From the NCBI RefSeq assembly GCF_010820565.1, contig NZ_JAAIJQ010000009.1, forward strand, positions 34,860 to 98,859: a DNA stretch of 64,000 bases. Reading direction: 5' to 3'. Source of the DNA: Thiorhodococcus minor. Lineage in GTDB: Bacteria > Pseudomonadota > Gammaproteobacteria > Chromatiales > Chromatiaceae. The position numbers were made by a program, and so were the translations under genes. Positions 8,702 through 17,588 of this stretch are shown in pieces. Below the pieces are notes generated by a model. It did no database searches and was not told the origin of the DNA. It worked only from the letters and a program-made list of their open reading frames with translations. Position 1 is the first letter of the stretch, and each line of letters begins with the position of its first letter.

Positions 8702-8817
8702 ATCGGCCGGCCTCGGGTCGGCCAGCATCGCGGACCTATCCAGGCCAGGGTCGGTCGCGGCTGCCCCCGCCCTGGGCTAAACTGCGGGGACGCTATGACA
8801 TCAGCTAGGGCGTTTGC

Positions 8818-10659
8818 GTGCCAGATCGACTCTCCGCCAGCGAGCAGGCCAGAGCCACATCTCGCTCCCACTGCCTCCGCCTCGTCCGCAGCCGCCGAGC
8901 TTGGTGTCTGCTCCTTTTTATCCTCAGTGCCAGCCTTGCCGCCGCGCCTGCCCTTGCGTTGAAGCTCGATGCTCGTGTCCAGGGCCTCGAGGGCGAGCAG
9001 GAGGCCAACGTCCTGGCGCTGCTCGACATCTACCAGGAGCGCGGAGACGACGAGCTGACGCCGTCGCGCGTCTTGGCGCTGCACCGCATCGCACCCGACC
9101 AGATTCGCGACGCCCTGGCGCCATTCGGCCTCTACAGGGTCGAGGTCAAGGGCGATCTTCAGGAGCCGCCGGGCGGCGAGGGCACCTGGACGGCGACCTA
9201 TTCGGTGACGCCCGGCGAGCCCGTTAAGGTCGCCACCGTGGATTACCAGGTCACTGGCCAGGGCGCCGAGGATCCGACCTTTCCCAAGGCCTTTCCGATG
9301 AAGGTCGGGGACGTCCTGCTCCACTCGCGCTACGAAAAAGCCAAGTCGGACATCCGCTATGCCGCTTCCTCGGAAGGGTTTCTGGATTACCAGCTGACTT
9401 GGCATCAGGTCCTCATCGACCCTGTCGCCTATGAGGCACACATCGTCTTCCATATCGAGACGGGTCCTCGGTATCGCATCGGCAAGGTGACCTTCAACCA
9501 GGACCTGCTCGACGAGGATTTCCTGCAAGGCTACGTCAAGGTCAAGTCGGGCGACGTCTATGACCCCAACCGACTCATGGCACTGCAGGCCAGATTACTC
9601 GGCACCGAATACTACAAGGACGTCGAGATTGTTCCGCACAAGGACGAGGCCGGCCCGGACAATGAAGTCCCCATCGAGGTCGTCGCCAAGCGCAATAAGG
9701 CCAACAAGTACCGCATTGGTCTCGGCTATGCGACGGACGTCGGTCCGCGCATGACGCTGGACTATCGGCGGCGCTATCTCAACCGCTGGGGTCACAAACT
9801 GCGCAGCGAGCTGAGTCTGGCGCCCGCACTCTCCGAGCTGGAGCTGGACTACCGCATCCCCATCCAGGATCCGACCCGCGACTACATCGTCATCAAGCCG
9901 CGCTCCTCCATGTATGACACGGCCACACGCAAGGGCTGGGTCCATTCGGTGCAGGCCGCGCACTCGACCCTGACGCCGCGCGGCTGGCGGCGCAACATCG
10001 GCGTGGACTACCGCTACGAAGACCTGGATACCGGCTCCGACTCGCTCGGCGCGACCAACGAGCTGGTTCCGAACATCTCCTGGTCCAAGACGGTCTCAGA
10101 CGACCCCATCAATACCAACCATGGCTACCGCCTCAAGTACACCCTCTTGGGCACCTTCCAGGGGCTGGTCTCAGAGACCTCCTACCTGAGCGGTCTCGTC
10201 CAATTCAAGTGGGTGAGGCGTCTCAACGAGAACTATCGCTTCATCACGCGCACTGACCTAGGTGCGACCTGGGCCGAGAGCGTCGACGACCTGCCCGCCA
10301 GCCGCCGCTTCTACGCCGGCGGCGATAGCTCCATTCGCGGCTGGGGCTTCGATGTCTTGGGTCCCAACGATCCGGTGACCAATGAGACGGTGGGCGGCCG
10401 CTACCTGGCGGTCGGTAGCCTGGAGCTGGAGCGCCGTATCAAGGGTCCTTGGAGCGCCGCCGTCTTCACGGATTTCGGCAATGCCTTCGATCCCGACTAC
10501 GAGCAAGAGCTGGCGCAGAGCGCCGGGGTCGGCCTGCGCTGGGCCTCGCCCATCGGCCAGGTGCGCTTCGATGTCGCCTTCGCGCTCACCAAGGATCAGG
10601 GCGACTACGACGGCCTTCCACCCGCCCGGCTGCACATCGTGATTGGACCTGACCTATGA
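8818..10659 (+). CDS. tamA: TamA, outer membrane assembly barrel (Omp85 family)
   Basis: A 613-residue outer membrane protein of the Omp85 superfamily, partner of TamB in moving proteins or phospholipids to the outer membrane. The predicted order is signal peptide (cleavage around APALA-LKLDAR, about residue 48), three POTRA-like periplasmic repeats to about residue 270, then a 16-strand barrel. The conserved barrel motif appears as RRFYAGGDSSIRGW, the VRGF/Y-type lid-lock signature, and the chain ends on a strand of alternating aromatics/hydrophobics (LHIVIGPDL). It starts with GTG at 8818, giving a long n-region before the signal core; an internal start is possible but none has a better ribosome site. 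The stop overlaps tamB by ATGA, so the pair is translationally coupled. Confidence 0.9.
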   Translation: MPDRLSASEQARATSRSHCLRLVRSRRAWCLLLFILSASLAAAPALALKLDARVQGLEGEQEANVLALLDIYQERGDDELTPSRVLALHRIAPDQIRDALAPFGLYRVEVKGDLQEPPGGEGTWTATYSVTPGEPVKVATVDYQVTGQGAEDPTFPKAFPMKVGDVLLHSRYEKAKSDIRYAASSEGFLDYQLTWHQVLIDPVAYEAHIVFHIETGPRYRIGKVTFNQDLLDEDFLQGYVKVKSGDVYDPNRLMALQARLLGTEYYKDVEIVPHKDEAGPDNEVPIEVVAKRNKANKYRIGLGYATDVGPRMTLDYRRRYLNRWGHKLRSELSLAPALSELELDYRIPIQDPTRDYIVIKPRSSMYDTATRKGWVHSVQAAHSTLTPRGWRRNIGVDYRYEDLDTGSDSLGATNELVPNISWSKTVSDDPINTNHGYRLKYTLLGTFQGLVSETSYLSGLVQFKWVRRLNENYRFITRTDLGATWAESVDDLPASRRFYAGGDSSIRGWGFDVLGPNDPVTNETVGGRYLAVGSLELERRIKGPWSAAVFTDFGNAFDPDYEQELAQSAGVGLRWASPIGQVRFDVAFALTKDQGDYDGLPPARLHIVIGPDL

Positions 10660-13600
10660 GCCAGACCACCGAGCAACGCCCCACGCAGCCCCCGGATTCG
10701 CCGCCTGACGCCGGGGTCAGCCCGGGGCGCAAGCCGGCACTGGGCTGGCGCATTCTGCGCTGGCTGGGCGGGACCCTATCGACGCTGCTGATCCTGGTTG
10801 TCTGCGTCCTCTTCTACTTCCTGGGCACCGAGCACGGGCTGCACACAGCCATTGCGCTGGCCGATCGGGCTGCGCCCGGTCTAGTGAAGATCCGGGTCGC
10901 CGAGGGGCGCATCCTCGGGCCGTTGCACCTCGAGGGCTTCGAGCTGCATTTGCCGACCACGGACGTCACCGTCGGCGGCTTCGATCTCGATTGGTCGCCC
11001 GCCGGGATTCTGCGGGGTGTGGTTGCCGTGCAGCGGCTTGCCGCGCGTGACATCACCCTGACCCTGGGACCTGCGGAAGAGAAGGAGGACGAGCCCTTCG
11101 CCCTGCCCGAGATCGCCATCCCGATCCGCTTCGCGATCGAGCAGGCTACGGTGGACCGGCTGCGGGTCGTCAGTCAGGGCGCGGAGGCGCCCATGCTCGT
11201 CCTAGAGCACGCGGGTCTGAGCGCGGCCTTGGAGGGCAGCGCGCTTCAGCTGGCCGACTTGAGCGTCCTGCTCGAACAACCTCAGCTTGCCGCGGATGCC
11301 AAGGGCCAGGCGCGGCTGAGCGGTGACTATCCGCTCGGGCTGGATCTCGCGTGGACCTTCGATCTGCCGCCGGACGCCAGGCTGCAGGGTGAAGGGACGC
11401 TGGGCGGCGATCTCAAGCGATTGACCCTGGAGCATCGCGTGCGCGGATCGGCGGAGGTGGATGTCGACGCCGAGGTGACGGATGTGCTCGAAAGCCCGGC
11501 GTGGAATGGCTCGGTCAAGGTCCTCAAGGTTGCGCTGCCGGACTTCAAGCCGGACCTCCCGGCCGTCGAGACGACTGCGGCGCTCGACACCAGCGGCAGC
11601 CTTGACGAGGCGACCCTCTCGGGCACGCTCGACGCCCGCGCGCCGAACCTGCCGGATTTCGGCCATCTCGCGCTGGTCCTGGATGTGCTCTGGAAGGAGC
11701 AGCGCCTCAGCATCCGTCAGCTCGACATGACCGAGCAGGTCTCGCAGGCCTCGCTCGAGGCGACAGGGGAGGTCGATCTGAGCCCCACCCCTGGGCGCTT
11801 TGAGCTTCAGGGCGAGTGGCAGCGGCTGCGCTGGCCATTGAGCGGGGATCTTCTGGCCCAATCCGCACAGGGCAAGGTCGACGCCTCGGGCACCTTCGAG
11901 GACTTCGTCTACGCACTCGAGGCACTGGCCGCCGGACCGAGCTTTCCGAGCGCCAAGATTGCCGCCAAGGGGCAGGGCACCGCCGAAGGTACCAAGCTCG
12001 ACCAGCTTCGCATCGACACCCTGGACGGCGTGCTGGAGGGCAAGGGCAATCTGGCCTGGGCGCCGGCCCTGCAGTGGGACTTCGCGCTGCACGGAAACGA
12101 CCTCAATCCAGGCAGCTTCGTCGAGGGTCTGGACGATCGGGTGGTCCTCAATCTACAAACCGCCGGCAGCCTCGAGCAGTTCGACTACGACCTGGTCACC
12201 ACGACCTCGGGCCCCGGCCTGCCTCCGGCCAGCCTGACTCTGGTCGGCAGCGGCGACCTCGAGCAGACCCGCGTCGAGACCCTGAAGCTCGATATCCTGG
12301 ATGGGCGCATCGAGGGTCAGGCCAAGGTCGATTTGGATCCGCAGATCGGCTGGGACGCTGGGCTCAGCATTGCCGGCATCAATCCGGGCAGCTATGCGCC
12401 AGAGTGGCCTGGACGAATCGACGGCAAGATCACCACCCAGGGCGTGCTCCAGGAGACTGGGCCCAGTCTCGTCGCGGTCATCGAGCAGCTTGAGGGCAGG
12501 CTGCGCGGCTATCCCATTGGTGCTACCGGCAAGGTCTCCTTGGACGGCAAGACGGCGCGCATCGAAGGACTGGCCGCCGAATCCGGTCCGAGCAAGCTGC
12601 GTGTCGACGGCACTGTTGCGGATGCCTTGGAACTGGACTTCGCCCTGACCTCGCCGGACCTCGCCAGCGTGCTGCCTCAGGCCGAGGGCAGCATCGACGT
12701 CAAGGGCAAGGTAAGGGGCGCGCTGGATGCGCCGGATGTGATGCTCGACTTGAGCTTTGGCGGTGTGGCCTTGGCCGGCAACGGCATCGCCAGTCTGACT
12801 GGCGATGCCGAGGTCGGGCTGGGCACGGATGGCCGCTTCGATGTCGATCTGCAAGGCAAGGATCTCGTCGCCGGGGGGCTGCAATGGGAAACCCTCAGGG
12901 TCCGCGGGACGGGTGCCCTGCCGGATCACCAGCTCTCGGTCGCGCTGGACGGGCAGCAGCTCTCCGCGAAGCTCGCCTTGACGGGCGGGCTGAAGGACGG
13001 TGGTGCCTACGCGGGGCAGCTCAGGACCCTGGATCTCAGCACGCCGGAGGTGGGCGCTTGGGCGCTCGAGCGTGCGATGCCGATCAGCTATGAGGCGCCC
13101 AAGATCGCTGCCGGTCCGCTCTGCCTGCGTCACGCCGACGGCTCGGGCGGCTGCCTGGACTTCGAGCAGCCGCAGTCCGGGCAGTGGACGGCGGGCGTGG
13201 ATCTGGACAAGCTGGACTTCGCGCTACTCAAGGAGTTTCTGCCGGAAAAGCTGACCGCCGATGGCCTGGCGCGCGTCAAGGGCCGCTTCACGGCGCAGGG
13301 TCCGACGCTGACGGGGTCCGCCGTTGCGGAGATCCCGGACGGCGTGGTGAGCGTCGACATCGGCAAGGGCAAGCGCCAGACGCTGGACTTCTCCACCACT
13401 CGGCTCGGCCTGGAAGCCAACGGGAATGGGTTGTCCGCGAAGCTGGGCCTGCCGCTCAAAGAGATCGGCGAGGTCAGCGGCGACCTGAGTCTACCGGGCT
13501 GGCGCCTGGATGATCCGGCACGTCCGGGGCAATCCCTGCGCGGCGGCTTGAAGGCGAATGTCCAGAATCTCTCGCTGATCGCCGACATGGCCCCTCAGCT

Positions 13601-14693
13601 GAACGGACTGAGCGGCGCGATCGATGCCGATCTGACACTGGGCGGGACCATCGGGCAGCCTGGCGTCAAGGGGCTCGCGGAGGTCAAGGGCGTTGGCTTC
13701 CAGGTGCCCTTGCTCGGTCTAGAGGTGAAGGACGTCGACCTGACCGCGCGGGCCCCGGCCTGGGATCGGCTCAGCATCGCCGGCGGCGGCCTCATCGGCG
13801 GCGGCCGGCTCGAGATCACAGGCGATGGTGGCCTAAAGGGGAGCGACTACACCGCCGAGATCAAGATCCAAGGCGACAAGCTCAAGGTGGCCGACACCAA
13901 GGAGTATTTCGCCCTCGTCTCGCCCAAGATCGACATCCAGGCCGGGACCACGGGGGCCGCGATCCGCGGTGAGATCCGCATTCCGGAGGCGCGGATTCGC
14001 CCGCGCACGGTGCCCGCCGGCACGGTCTCGCCCTCGGCGGATGTCACCCTTGAGGAGAAGGAGCCGGCGCCGCCCTACCCGGTGTCGATCGATCTGACCG
14101 TCGCCATGGGAAATGAGGTGACCATTGATGCCTTCGGCGTGCGTGGCCGGCTGGCTGGCGATCTGACCATCCTGCAGCGGCCCGGCAAGGACATGCTGGG
14201 CGACGGCCAGCTCCAGATCAAGGAAGGTGAGTACCGGATCTCCGGCGGCTTCGGACTCGCCGCCGAGCTCGGCGCTCCGCTCAAGATCACCCAGGGCCGC
14301 TTGATCTACGCCAAGAGCCCCATCGACAATCCCGGCCTCTTGCTCCAGGCCGAGCGTGACGGCGGCGATACGACAGCCGGCGTGCGTGTCCTCGGGAGCA
14401 TTCGTGACCCCAAGCTCGCCTTCTTCTCCGAAAGCGATCCGGGCATGACGCAGGCCGAGATCACCAAGTACCTGCTGACCGGGATCCCGCCGTCCGGGAA
14501 CGATCAAACGGACAATGCCGGCCTAGCCGTGGGCACCTATGTCGCACCCAAGATCTACATGGAGTACGAGAGTGGGCTGGGCGACGAGGCCAACAAGATC
14601 AAGCTGCGCTATGAACTCTCGCGCAGCATCGAGCTACAGACGGAGACCGGTGAGAGCCAGGGTGCGGACATCTACTTCAAGTTCGAGAATTGA
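10656..14693 (+). CDS. tamB: TamB, inter-membrane transport/assembly protein
   Basis: A 1345-residue AsmA-like giant protein anchored in the inner membrane by one N-terminal segment (LLILVVCVLFYFL, around residues 45-60) and spanning the periplasm as a long beta-taco groove. The body is a run of repeating beta strands rich in alternating Gly/Asp/Leu (GSGDLEQTRVETLKLDILDG appears in several variants). The C-terminal DUF490 domain contains the conserved PVSIDLTVAMGN and QIKEGEYRISG segments and ends in a TamA-docking strand IYFKFEN. The start ATG overlaps the tamA stop by 4 bp. The next gene, an LpxL-type acyltransferase, begins inside its 3' end, so one envelope-biogenesis operon is likely. 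Confidence 0.93.
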   Translation: MSQTTEQRPTQPPDSPPDAGVSPGRKPALGWRILRWLGGTLSTLLILVVCVLFYFLGTEHGLHTAIALADRAAPGLVKIRVAEGRILGPLHLEGFELHLPTTDVTVGGFDLDWSPAGILRGVVAVQRLAARDITLTLGPAEEKEDEPFALPEIAIPIRFAIEQATVDRLRVVSQGAEAPMLVLEHAGLSAALEGSALQLADLSVLLEQPQLAADAKGQARLSGDYPLGLDLAWTFDLPPDARLQGEGTLGGDLKRLTLEHRVRGSAEVDVDAEVTDVLESPAWNGSVKVLKVALPDFKPDLPAVETTAALDTSGSLDEATLSGTLDARAPNLPDFGHLALVLDVLWKEQRLSIRQLDMTEQVSQASLEATGEVDLSPTPGRFELQGEWQRLRWPLSGDLLAQSAQGKVDASGTFEDFVYALEALAAGPSFPSAKIAAKGQGTAEGTKLDQLRIDTLDGVLEGKGNLAWAPALQWDFALHGNDLNPGSFVEGLDDRVVLNLQTAGSLEQFDYDLVTTTSGPGLPPASLTLVGSGDLEQTRVETLKLDILDGRIEGQAKVDLDPQIGWDAGLSIAGINPGSYAPEWPGRIDGKITTQGVLQETGPSLVAVIEQLEGRLRGYPIGATGKVSLDGKTARIEGLAAESGPSKLRVDGTVADALELDFALTSPDLASVLPQAEGSIDVKGKVRGALDAPDVMLDLSFGGVALAGNGIASLTGDAEVGLGTDGRFDVDLQGKDLVAGGLQWETLRVRGTGALPDHQLSVALDGQQLSAKLALTGGLKDGGAYAGQLRTLDLSTPEVGAWALERAMPISYEAPKIAAGPLCLRHADGSGGCLDFEQPQSGQWTAGVDLDKLDFALLKEFLPEKLTADGLARVKGRFTAQGPTLTGSAVAEIPDGVVSVDIGKGKRQTLDFSTTRLGLEANGNGLSAKLGLPLKEIGEVSGDLSLPGWRLDDPARPGQSLRGGLKANVQNLSLIADMAPQLNGLSGAIDADLTLGGTIGQPGVKGLAEVKGVGFQVPLLGLEVKDVDLTARAPAWDRLSIAGGGLIGGGRLEITGDGGLKGSDYTAEIKIQGDKLKVADTKEYFALVSPKIDIQAGTTGAAIRGEIRIPEARIRPRTVPAGTVSPSADVTLEEKEPAPPYPVSIDLTVAMGNEVTIDAFGVRGRLAGDLTILQRPGKDMLGDGQLQIKEGEYRISGGFGLAAELGAPLKITQGRLIYAKSPIDNPGLLLQAERDGGDTTAGVRVLGSIRDPKLAFFSESDPGMTQAEITKYLLTGIPPSGNDQTDNAGLAVGTYVAPKIYMEYESGLGDEANKIKLRYELSRSIELQTETGESQGADIYFKFEN

Positions 14694-15624
14694 CCGCGCG
14701 CTGCTGCATCCGAAACATTGGCCGAGCTGGCTCGGCGTCGGCGCCATCTTTGCCTTCGGTCGCTTGCCCTTTCCACTGATCTGGGCGCTCGGCGGTCTGC
14801 TCGGCCGTCTCGGCTATCTGCTCGCCGGTGCGCGTCGCGTCGTTGTGCGGCGCAATCTGGCGTGCTGCCTCCCTCATCTCGGCCGCTGGGAGCGCGAGCG
14901 CCTCATGATTGCGCACTTCGGCTGGCTCGGGGTTGCCGCGCTCTCCCAAGGCGTCGGCTGGGGCGCGTCCCCTGAGCGCTTGAGCCGGCTGGTGCGCATC
15001 CGCAACCGCGAGAGGATCGACACCTACGTCGCCGAGGGTCGGCCCATCATCGTCCTGGTACCCCACTTCATCGGGCTCGAGCTCGGCGGCGCCGCCTTCA
15101 CGGCCCTGGTGCATTCCGGCGTCTACATGTACCAGAAGATCCGCAATCCCGTCGTCGATCTTCAGGTGCGCCGTGCGCGTCAGCAATACGGCAGCCTGTC
15201 GATCGAGCGCCAGGATGACCTGCGTGGGCTGATCCGCGAGATAAGGAAGGGCACCCCCTTCTTCTACCTGCCGGATCAGGACGGTGGGCGGCGGGGCATC
15301 TTCGTGCCCTTCTGCGGCGTGCCAGCCTCGACCGTGCCCATGCTCGGCCGCTTCGCCGCCATGACCGACGCCGTCGTTATCCCGACCTTCGCGCGCTTCC
15401 TCCCCTGGGGGCAGGGGTTGGAGCTAATCTTCGACCCGCCCATGGCGGACTTCCCAAGTGGAGATCCGGAGCGCGATACGACGCAGATGAACGCGCTCAT
15501 CGAGGCGCGTATCGCGACCATGCCGGACCAGTACTTCTGGGTACACCGGCGTTTCAAGACGCGCCCCGAAGGCGAGGCGCCCCTCTATCCGCCGAAACCT
15601 CGGCGCAAGAAGCGGAAGCAGTGA
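14662..15624 (+). CDS. Lipid A acyltransferase (LpxL/HtrB family)
   Basis: An inner-membrane acyltransferase that adds secondary acyl chains to the lipid A precursor. The catalytic HX4E motif is HFIGLE; the family signatures PDQDGG and VPFCGVPAST follow, then GLELIFDPP near the C-terminus. An N-terminal hydrophobic anchor (FPLIWALGGLLGRLGYLLAGA) precedes the conserved VVRRNL. The reading frame is open further upstream inside tamB, but the first family-like residues are DRALLHPKHWPSW. I therefore place the start at GTG 14662 (320 residues, family about 305-325), which has GAGAG upstream and overlaps tamB by 32 bp. An alternative GTG lies at 14650. The true start needs protein evidence. Confidence 0.85.
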   Translation: MRTSTSSSRIDRALLHPKHWPSWLGVGAIFAFGRLPFPLIWALGGLLGRLGYLLAGARRVVVRRNLACCLPHLGRWERERLMIAHFGWLGVAALSQGVGWGASPERLSRLVRIRNRERIDTYVAEGRPIIVLVPHFIGLELGGAAFTALVHSGVYMYQKIRNPVVDLQVRRARQQYGSLSIERQDDLRGLIREIRKGTPFFYLPDQDGGRRGIFVPFCGVPASTVPMLGRFAAMTDAVVIPTFARFLPWGQGLELIFDPPMADFPSGDPERDTTQMNALIEARIATMPDQYFWVHRRFKTRPEGEAPLYPPKPRRKKRKQ

Positions 15625-15646
15625 GCGGCGATATAGGGACCGCCCT

Positions 15647-16603
15647 GTGAGCGCGTCCGAATCGCCGCTGAGCGCCGCGCCTCGCCTTGGCCGCCTGCGG
15701 GACTGGGCCTTGGGGCTCGGGCTGCTGCTTGCGCTGATCCTTGCGGTCCACTTCAGCGTCGGCTGGGGGCCACTGCTAGCTCCGTGGCTTTCACTGTCGT
15801 CTTGGCTGCTGGCCTGGCTCTTCCTGCTGTCGGCGCTCAGCTATGGTCTGCGGGCCTATCGTGTCTACGACTACTTCCGCCCTCGGCTCAAGGGCGACTT
15901 CCCGGTCGTCCTGCGACTCTCGGTGCTGCACAACACGGCCAACAATCTGCTCCCCATGCGGGCGGGGGAGCTGGTCTTTCCCTGGCTGATGCGACGCTAT
16001 TTCGGGCACGGCATGCTGGAGTCGACCGCGGCGCTGCTGTGGATGCGTCTGCTGGACCTGCACTTCCTGGCCCTGGTCGCACTCCTGATCCTGAATCTTC
16101 GTCATCCGTCCTGGCTTTGGTGGGGGCTCGCGGGGCTGTGGCTGGCTGGACTGGGGCTCATCCTGCTGTCCGGGCGAATCGCTGGCTCGCGCTGGCTTCA
16201 GGGAGCGGCGACGTGGCGCGCGACGCTGCGACGCGCCCTTGGCGCCGCGCCTCGCGACGCCTGGCTGCTGGTGCGCGTCTATCTCTGGACGGGCCTGATC
16301 TGGGTACTCAAGCTCGCGGCCTTCACCAGCGTGCTCAAGTTCTTTCTGCCGCTCGACCTCGGGCGCTTGTTGGCCGGGGTGCTGGGGGCCGAGCTGTCGA
16401 GCGTCCTGCCTTTCCATGGCGTCGCCGGCAGCGGCAGCTACGAGCTGGCGGCGGTGGCCGCGCTCCTGCCCTTCGGGGTCGATCCCGAGCTGGCGCTCGC
16501 CGGTGCCGTCAATCTCCATCTCTTCCTCCTGGGCGTCACCCTCGTCCTCGGTGGACTGGCCCTTTTGCTGCCGAAGCGGGCAGGGCAAGCCTCCGAGCCC
16601 TGA
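15647..16603 (+). CDS. Lysylphosphatidylglycerol-synthase-type flippase-like membrane protein
   Basis: A 318-residue integral membrane protein with about seven to eight predicted helices, of the LPG synthase transmembrane (UPF0104/flippase-like) family. Typical landmarks are HNTANNLLPMRAGELVFPWLMRR, where MRAGE is the family core, and ELSSVLPFHGVAGSGSYE towards the end. Members without the soluble catalytic domain, as here, are thought to act in lipid flipping, but substrate is unknown. It starts with GTG 15647, 22 bp after the acyltransferase, and probably belongs to the tamAB-acyltransferase unit. Its end is followed by the promoter region of the sdh operon. Confidence 0.82.
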   Translation: MSASESPLSAAPRLGRLRDWALGLGLLLALILAVHFSVGWGPLLAPWLSLSSWLLAWLFLLSALSYGLRAYRVYDYFRPRLKGDFPVVLRLSVLHNTANNLLPMRAGELVFPWLMRRYFGHGMLESTAALLWMRLLDLHFLALVALLILNLRHPSWLWWGLAGLWLAGLGLILLSGRIAGSRWLQGAATWRATLRRALGAAPRDAWLLVRVYLWTGLIWVLKLAAFTSVLKFFLPLDLGRLLAGVLGAELSSVLPFHGVAGSGSYELAAVAALLPFGVDPELALAGAVNLHLFLLGVTLVLGGLALLLPKRAGQASEP

Positions 16604-16665
16604 GCGCCGTCCGTTGCCAGGAATACCTGAGTGTATTTGTCGAAGCTAAGCTTTGATAAAAACTA

Positions 16666-16693
16666 TTGATGGTTTCTGAAGAAAGCCTATATT
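16666..16693 (+). promoter_or_regulatory. Probable sigma70 promoter of the sdh operon
   Basis: TTGATG (16666-16671) and TATATT (16688-16693) are separated by 16 nt in the one A+T-rich island before sdhC. Transcription would start near 16700, giving a leader of about 155 nt. The boxes match consensus at five and five of six positions. The A+T island continues upstream (TTGATAAAAACTATTG), which may help as an UP-like element. Confidence 0.5.
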
Positions 16694-16857
16694 CTGATGC
16701 GCTGCACAAAAGGCGCATCCTGGCGATGCTCGAGATCCTTCGGGGCCCTTTGTGTCTTCATCGCGACAATCGCGGACTCGGCCCTGCTCACGCGCACTGA
16801 GCGAATCTCCTCAGCTCTGCATCGGTCGAGCGCCCGCGGCTCATCAAAGGTCCGAGA

Positions 16858-17232
16858 ATGCAAACATCCAGACCCGTCTTCCTGGACTTGTGGCGCATCA
16901 AGCTCCCGCTGCCAGGACTCGTTTCCATCCTGCATCGCCTTAGTGGCGTGCTCATGATTTTGTCCATCCCCGTCGCCGCCATCCTGTTCCACCAGGCGCT
17001 GTCCAGTCCCGAAGGATTCGCCGCGACGGCCGCCTTTCTGGATTTTTGGCTGATCCAGCTGGCGATCTTGGCGTTGACTTGGAGCTTGCTTCATCACCTG
17101 CTGGCCGGCATCCGTCATCTGGGTCTGGATATCGGCGTCGGCTTGGACCGCCCGGTTGCGCGCAAGACCGCCTGGGTCGTTCTCATCGGCGCACCCGTCC
17201 TGCTGGTCATCGTCTTGGCGTTGGGAGGCTAA
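16858..17232 (+). CDS. sdhC: Succinate dehydrogenase cytochrome b556 subunit
   Basis: A 124-residue membrane anchor of complex II, with three transmembrane helices. The conserved N-terminal SdhC motif is visible as RPVFLDLWRIKLPLPGLVSI followed by LHRLSG, whose Ser and Arg line the ubiquinone site. The haem-ligand histidine lies in LLHHLLAGIRHLGLDIG, the second family signature. Start ATG 16858 is preceded by a modest GAGA. It opens the operon sdhC-D-A-B-sdhE-ygfX and is 4 bp from sdhD. Confidence 0.93.
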   Translation: MQTSRPVFLDLWRIKLPLPGLVSILHRLSGVLMILSIPVAAILFHQALSSPEGFAATAAFLDFWLIQLAILALTWSLLHHLLAGIRHLGLDIGVGLDRPVARKTAWVVLIGAPVLLVIVLALGG

Positions 17233-17236
17233 AGGC

Positions 17237-17581
17237 ATGAGTCGACAAGCTTCGGGTCTGATGGCCTGGCTGATGCAGCGCGCGACGGCCGTCTACCTCG
17301 CGCTCTTTACCACCTATCTCGTCCTGCACTGGCTGCTCAATGCGCCCGCCAGCCACGCCGACTTGGTGAGCTGGGTGACGCATCCGGCCGTGGCCATGGG
17401 TCTGGTCCTCTTCGTGCCCGTCGTGCTGGCACATGCCTGGGTCGGCATGCGCGACGTGCTCATCGATTATGTGCACATCCTCGGACTGCGTGTCGGTCTG
17501 ATGCTGGTGTTCGGATTCGTCTTTCTCGCCTCGGGTCTCTGGGCCTTGAAGGCCATCATCACCGCTGGGATCGGAGGCTAG
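17237..17581 (+). CDS. sdhD: Succinate dehydrogenase hydrophobic membrane anchor
   Basis: The second membrane subunit of complex II, 114 residues with three helices. The signature [15 protein letters not shown] contains the His that coordinates haem b and the residues that contact quinone; the N-terminal [13 protein letters not shown] is also typical. I placed the start at ATG 17237, which has AAAGG just upstream and gives the usual family length; the frame extends further back inside sdhC but without family resemblance. sdhA follows after 7 bp. Confidence 0.92.
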   Translation: MSRQASGLMAWLMQRATAVYLALFTTYLVLHWLLNAPASHADLVSWVTHPAVAMGLVLFVPVVLAHAWVGMRDVLIDYVHILGLRVGLMLVFGFVFLASGLWALKAIITAGIGG

Positions 17582-17588
17582 ATCGCGG

